A DNA stretch of 64,000 bases from Coprinopsis marcescibilis (lineage: Eukaryota > Basidiomycota > Agaricomycetes > Agaricales > Psathyrellaceae): positions 47,732 through 111,731 of the forward strand of contig ML210237.1 of assembly GCA_004369085.1 (NCBI GenBank), written 5' to 3'. Of this stretch, positions 60,235 to 64,000 are shown piece after piece (position 1 is the first letter of the stretch; every line of letters begins with the position of its first letter). The notes below the pieces were generated by a model. It was not told the DNA's origin, searched no databases, and saw nothing but the letters and a program-made list of their open reading frames with translations. The position numbers and the translations under genes were made by a program.

Positions 60235-61008
60235 CTATATTGCAGAATGTTGCTTCCATAGTTTTGTCAATGAATCTGGCTTTTCAAATTCTCCAAATAA
60301 GTAACTGTGATTAGTAGGAGGTAATTGAGCAAAGTCTCCTGCAAAGATTATATTGAATCCTCCAAATGCAATTTCATAGTCATCTTTAATTAAAGACAAA
60401 TGCATGCTTATATCATACAGATCAAGACATGATATCATTGAAACTTCATCTATAAATATATATTTAACTCCAAAAAGTCTTTCATAAGCATCTAATATTA
60501 TACCTCCTTCACTTCTAATTTTTTCTTCACTATCTAATCAAGACAAGATTCCAAGAACTGAATGATATGTAGATCCATTTAATAAAGCTGCTGCAGTTCC
60601 AGTAGGTGCTAAAACTATAAACCAATGTGCTTCATTTCTACTATTAAAAAAATGGATTAATGCATGAATTACTTGAGATTTTCCTGTGCCACCCATTCCA
60701 CCAAGATACATTTTCAGCTGCTGTGGATTTTCTGATACAGCATGTTGAGCTATAATGGAAAAAGCCCTTTTTTGTTCAGTATTTAAAGAGAACTTTACTA
60801 CAGTTTCATTAATTAAATTAGTATCAGATTTCTTGCTAGGCACGAATGTATTTTTTAAATAACTTTTAGACAGAGAAAGAACTTTATTAGTATCTGAATT
60901 AATTGTAGATAGTAAAGTCTGAGATATATTTGAATTCTTAGCTTTTGTGTTGATTACAGCTGTTTGTGTAAATAATGGCACTTGGTAAGAAACTTTGTAA
61001 TACAACAA
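60235..61008 (-). pseudogene. Broken PIF1-like helicase fragment (Helitron-type)
   Basis: The minus strand encodes a PIF1-family ATPase core: NTEQKRAFSIIAQHAV, the Walker A GGMGGTGKSQVI, LAPTGTAAALLNGSTYHSVL, Walker B IFIDEVSMISCLDLYD and motif III GDFAQLPP. A TGA at about 60538 interrupts the frame between motif Ia (HSVLGILS) and the Walker B region, and the frame then stays open to 60235. The sequence stops right after motif III (LTKLWKQHSAI), so the second helicase half is gone. The 5' side runs into the next element without an ATG. No HUH replication-initiator domain is visible. AT content is far above that of flanking genes. In fungi such fragments mostly come from Helitrons. Confidence 0.8.
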
Positions 61009-61076
61009 ATAAATAAATCACCCCCAAATTCCTACCAGATCAAGTGCTCCCATGCTCCTGTTCTGCTCTTGCCACC

Positions 61077-62133
61077 ATGGGCTTTGGCCATATCTCTCGG
61101 GACGTGAAATTAGCAGCCCTGCACCTTCATTCAAGGGGTCTCTTGGGTCTTTGGGACATTATTACCAGTTGTGGGTTCTCTCAGCACACCTTCTTTCATG
61201 TGAAATGTCTATGGAACGAAACTGGGGATGTACTACCATGCTCAATAGGATCAAGAGGATGGCCATGCATGCTCATTAGAGAGGATATTGAGTACCTTCT
61301 GGAGCTTGTCAGGGACAACCCAACTTACTTTCTGGATGAGATGGAACACCTTCTGACCAACAACTGCTTTATCTCTGTTCACTTTACAATGATACACCAA
61401 CAGCTTGAACAGCTTGGAATGAGCAGAAAGTGACTGAAGAAAATTGCAGCAGAGCATGATGAGGTTCGTCAAGGAGTGTTCATAGCCCAGATGGCTGCAT
61501 ATTCCCCAGAAGAGCTTTGTTTCCTTGATGAAATATCTGAGGACCAGCGTGTAGTTGGCTGACAGTTTGGACAAGCTTGGAAGGGGACCTGAGCATGTGG
61601 TCGGCAATTCTTTGTGTGGGGGCACCGAATATCCTTGACTGGAATGCTCACACTGGATGGTATTGCTGCAAGAACAGCTGGTAAGGGGTCTATGACAAAG
61701 GAGATGTATTTGAATTTCCTGGAGAATTCCGTGGTGTATACCACAGCCTCTTTGTTTTTTGCTTTGCTCCTAACAGCATATCCTTGTAGCTTCCAGAGTG
61801 CTCACCATATCCAGGACCACAGAATGTTCTCATCATGGATAATGCTTGGATCCACCATGGTGATGAGATTTTTGCACTTGTTCCAACATTTTTCTGATCA
61901 TGATTGAGACAGGTGTTCGTATCGAATACTTGCCACCATATTCTCCTGATCTCAATCCTATTGAAGAGGCATTTTCAAAACTCAAGCACTTCATTCAATG
62001 TCATCAAGACTACTATTTGTGGACTGAAGGCAACAGGATACTTTACAACATGTTTGAGCTTGCAGACATAATTACACCAGAGGATGCTGAGGGGTACTAC
62101 TCATGGTCACAAAAAGTATCCGGAATTGTTTAA
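61077..62133 (+). pseudogene. Broken Tc1/mariner-like DDE transposase
   Basis: The start MGFGHISRDVKLAALHLHSR and a helix-turn-helix part (LLGLWDIITSCGFSQHTFFH) match the DDE transposases of Agaricomycetes. The catalytic triad can still be traced: FLDEIS (first D), VLIMDNAWIHHGDE (second D, in another frame at about 61825) and YLPPYSPDLNPIEEAFSKLK (E). Three in-frame TGA stops (about 61433, 61561 and 61591) and at least two frame changes (about 61760-61820 and 61890) make it non-functional. The C terminus ITPEDAEGYYSWSQKV overlaps the first arm of a long foldback. Confidence 0.88.
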
Positions 62134-62774
62134 TTCTGCATTTTCTTGACAACAACACATCTAATTCTTTTCAAAAAAGTTGTAAAAAATACTAGACCTT
62201 GGAATGCATGAATTTAGTGGGTTCATGAAAAAAAATCAAGTCCTCTTGAGGTAGAGCATTGAAATCACACAAAACCCCCTTTTTGTAACTCAAAGTATGA
62301 ATTTTCCTGAAGTCCAGAAAAAAAATATTCTATAGGACTAGATAATAAAAGGCAGACACAAGTTGTTGTGTGATGCTAGGATTTTTTCTTAGCCTGCAAA
62401 AGAAATCAAAAATCAGAAACTTTGATCAAATTAAGCCCTTAAGACACCATTTTGACCAACTTTGGAATTTTGTTGCACACCAAGCAAAAATCCTAGCCTC
62501 ACAAAACAACTTGCATCTGCCTTTCATTATCTAGCCCTATAAAATATCTTTTTTCTGGACTTCAGGAAAATTCATACTTTGAGTTACAAAAAGGGGGTTT
62601 TGTGTGATTTCAATGCTCTACCTCAAGAGGACTTGATTTTTTTTCATGAACCCACTAAATTCATGCATTCCAAGGTCTAGTATTTTTTACAACTTGTTTG
62701 AGAAGAATCAGATGTGTTGTTGTTGAGAAAATGCAGAATTAAACAATTCCGGATACTTTTTGTGACTATGAGTA
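62098..62774. repeat. Foldback: two 291-base inverted arms around a 95-base spacer
   Basis: The arm at 62098-62388 is matched in reverse complement by 62484-62774 with only scattered mismatches. Arm 1 starts TACTCATGGTCACAAAAAGT and arm 2, reverse-complemented, TACTCATAGTCACAAAAAGT. The arms include the last 12 codons of the transposase pseudogene. The spacer 62389-62483 is AT-rich and unrelated to the arms. Confidence 0.92.
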
Positions 62775-62886
62775 CATGCATTTGGGCTACTTTTAGAATG
62801 ATACACTTTGATTATTGAAGCATTGAAGCATGTAGTGATATTAGCAGTTCAGAAAGTAAGGTATGGAGATTCGGGGATCAGTCCAT

Positions 62887-63630
62887 TTATGCAGCAGTAA
62901 CAGTGTGCTTACTCCATTCTTCCAAAGCATAGAGAAGTTCAGCGCGCTCACCAAACTTGAACTCCATTGCAGCAAGGTCGGATTCATTGAGATAGCGGAG
63001 GAACTGCGCTTTTGTGAAACCAGAAGTGATGAGTTTGTTGTGAACATTCTTGGAGACATCGTACCAGGTACAGAAGTTGTCTAGTGTCATGTTGGGGCCA
63101 GGTAAGAATCCAGCTCCAAGCAGCTCGACTGTGGCATGTGCGGCTGTAGTTGAAATCAAAGTCAAAGGAGGATCTACAGCAGCCTGGGAGGGTGCTGGCA
63201 GTGCTCCAGAATTCATACTGAGGTCAGTGAGTGCTGTCTGGGTAGCTTGAGGCTGAAGGAGAGTTGAAAGAATGTTCATTGCAAACTTTCCAACTGCATC
63301 TTCTGGTGTGATCATGGGTACTGTCACTTGTGGCACCTGTGCATCCCGCTGATTACAACTGTTCATGTGATGCTGCATGACTGGGGATATTTTTGCCGTA
63401 TCGAACAAATGAAGGTTTGGGGGCATGTGAAGTGTTGCACTGCCATTGTTTTTGAGTATTGCAGAGGCCTAGCATTCAAAGTGTTGAGAGTTGAGAGGGA
63501 TATGAGTTCTGCCAGAGTCCTTGCCAATGTAGCAGTAAGTCCCAAGGCACTCAGGCCGAGCACTGGGACATGCATACAGTGCTTGAAGTGCCAAAATCTT
63601 TTCTCCTTGTGCAATGTTTCCAGGAAGCAG
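62887..63630 (-). pseudogene. Broken gene fragment with SAM-like C-terminal domain
   Basis: The minus frame reads KILALQALYACPSARPECLG then TYCYIGKDSGRTHIPLNSQH and FEC, a TAG at 63469-63471, then ASAILKNNGSATLHMPPNLH. The C-terminal domain is TLDNFCTWYDVSKNVHNKLI, FTKAQFLRYLNESDLAAMEF and KFGERAELLYALEEWS, a SAM-like five-helix pattern. Similar proteins recur in mushroom genomes next to mobile elements (from memory, not searched). The 5' limit is uncertain; a possible acceptor (TCTTCATCAG) lies near 63640-63650. It could be the last exon of a longer decayed gene. Confidence 0.6.
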
Positions 63631-63834
63631 TGTCTTTTCCTTCTGATGAAGATATTAGAGAGCTGTAAAATGGGTGAACAAAACAGGAAAGCGACAACAT
63701 ACTGGTCCCAATTTCTTCTTCCCTTTTTCAGTTTGTTACCGGAGCTCGGTTGCAGTCCGGTCCCTATCTATGCACAGAGTAAACTATATATTAGGATTTG
63801 AAGATGAGGGGTCTCTGCCCCCCCTTTGATATAC

Positions 63835-63858
63835 GAGCCTCCCCCTGGACGGAGGCTC
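63835..63858. repeat. Short perfect hairpin
   Basis: GAGCCTCC and GGAGGCTC flank an 8-base loop. A second hairpin, GGGGTGT/ACACCCC with a 2-base loop, is at 63937-63952. Both lie in the last 200 bases, which encode nothing I recognise; the minus frame 63784-63996 is open but low in complexity. Confidence 0.6.
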
Positions 63859-64000
63859 AGAAATTTCCATGCCAATAGGTGTGGCAAGTGTGTCTTCAGT
63901 TGTCAGCAGCCCTACTGGGGCTAATGGGGCAGTGCAGGGGTGTCCACACCCCCGCACCAATACCTTTGGTCTGGAGCTGACCGCCGGTCCACACACCTCC

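Noticed and set aside
59398..64000. CRISPR array or prophage
   Set aside because: No regular spacer-repeat pattern; eukaryotic splice signals and transposase types are present throughout.

Overview
This window is a piece of nuclear genome from a filamentous basidiomycete, almost certainly an Agaricomycete. Genes are dense, both strands are used, and coding regions are split by many 45-70 base GT..AG introns. The proteins are typical of mushrooms: a LIM/C1/RhoGAP protein, a membrane-anchored P450, a GH16 glucanase, and a Tc1/mariner-like DDE transposase of the kind found in Agaricomycetes. No species can be named from sequence alone.

Layout. 1-840: 3' end of an unrecognised gene. 1.0-5.8 kb: ARF1, a mitochondrial-type cysteine synthase, then PAM16 and RPA43 sharing a promoter. 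5.9 kb: intron-containing tRNA-Gln(CUG); a second copy lies at 20.3 kb. 6-22.7 kb: P450, a single-pass membrane protein, an ELL-type elongation factor, KTI12, LIM-RhoGAP, a BTB/POZ protein and a coiled-coil HMMR-like protein. 22.9-33.3 kb: two NLI/FCP1-type phosphatase paralogues flanking a membrane/coiled-coil protein, a five-exon gene that reads as a TPP1/Tpz1-type OB-fold telomere protein, and a bZIP factor. 33.6-40.5 kb: PHS1, a secreted aspartic protease, a secreted GH16 enzyme and a CLASP-like TOG protein. 40.7-59.2 kb: a translation-rich block (MRPL34, alanyl-tRNA synthetase, RPS18, eIF3c, eIF2B gamma) with a CLIP-170-like protein, an OM14-like outer-membrane protein, a Nak1/Kic1-type kinase and APS kinase. 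59.4-64 kb: an AT-rich island of decayed mobile elements: a hAT-like non-autonomous element with target duplication, a broken PIF1-like helicase, a broken mariner-like transposase, a 0.68 kb foldback and a broken SAM-like gene.

Themes. Growth and translation genes dominate and are often arranged head to head over very short promoters (56-241 bases). The octamer RTCACGTG (a Cbf1-type E-box) recurs just upstream of start codons, including the pairs PAM16/RPA43, HMMR-like/phosphatase 1, bZIP/phosphatase 2 and MRPL34/AlaRS, and upstream of the TPP1-like gene. Sulfur assimilation is represented at both ends (cysteine synthase, APS kinase). The strongest candidate for something not previously described is the TPP1/Tpz1-like gene at 28188-30020. 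The most unusual DNA structure is the foldback next to the mariner-like pseudogene.
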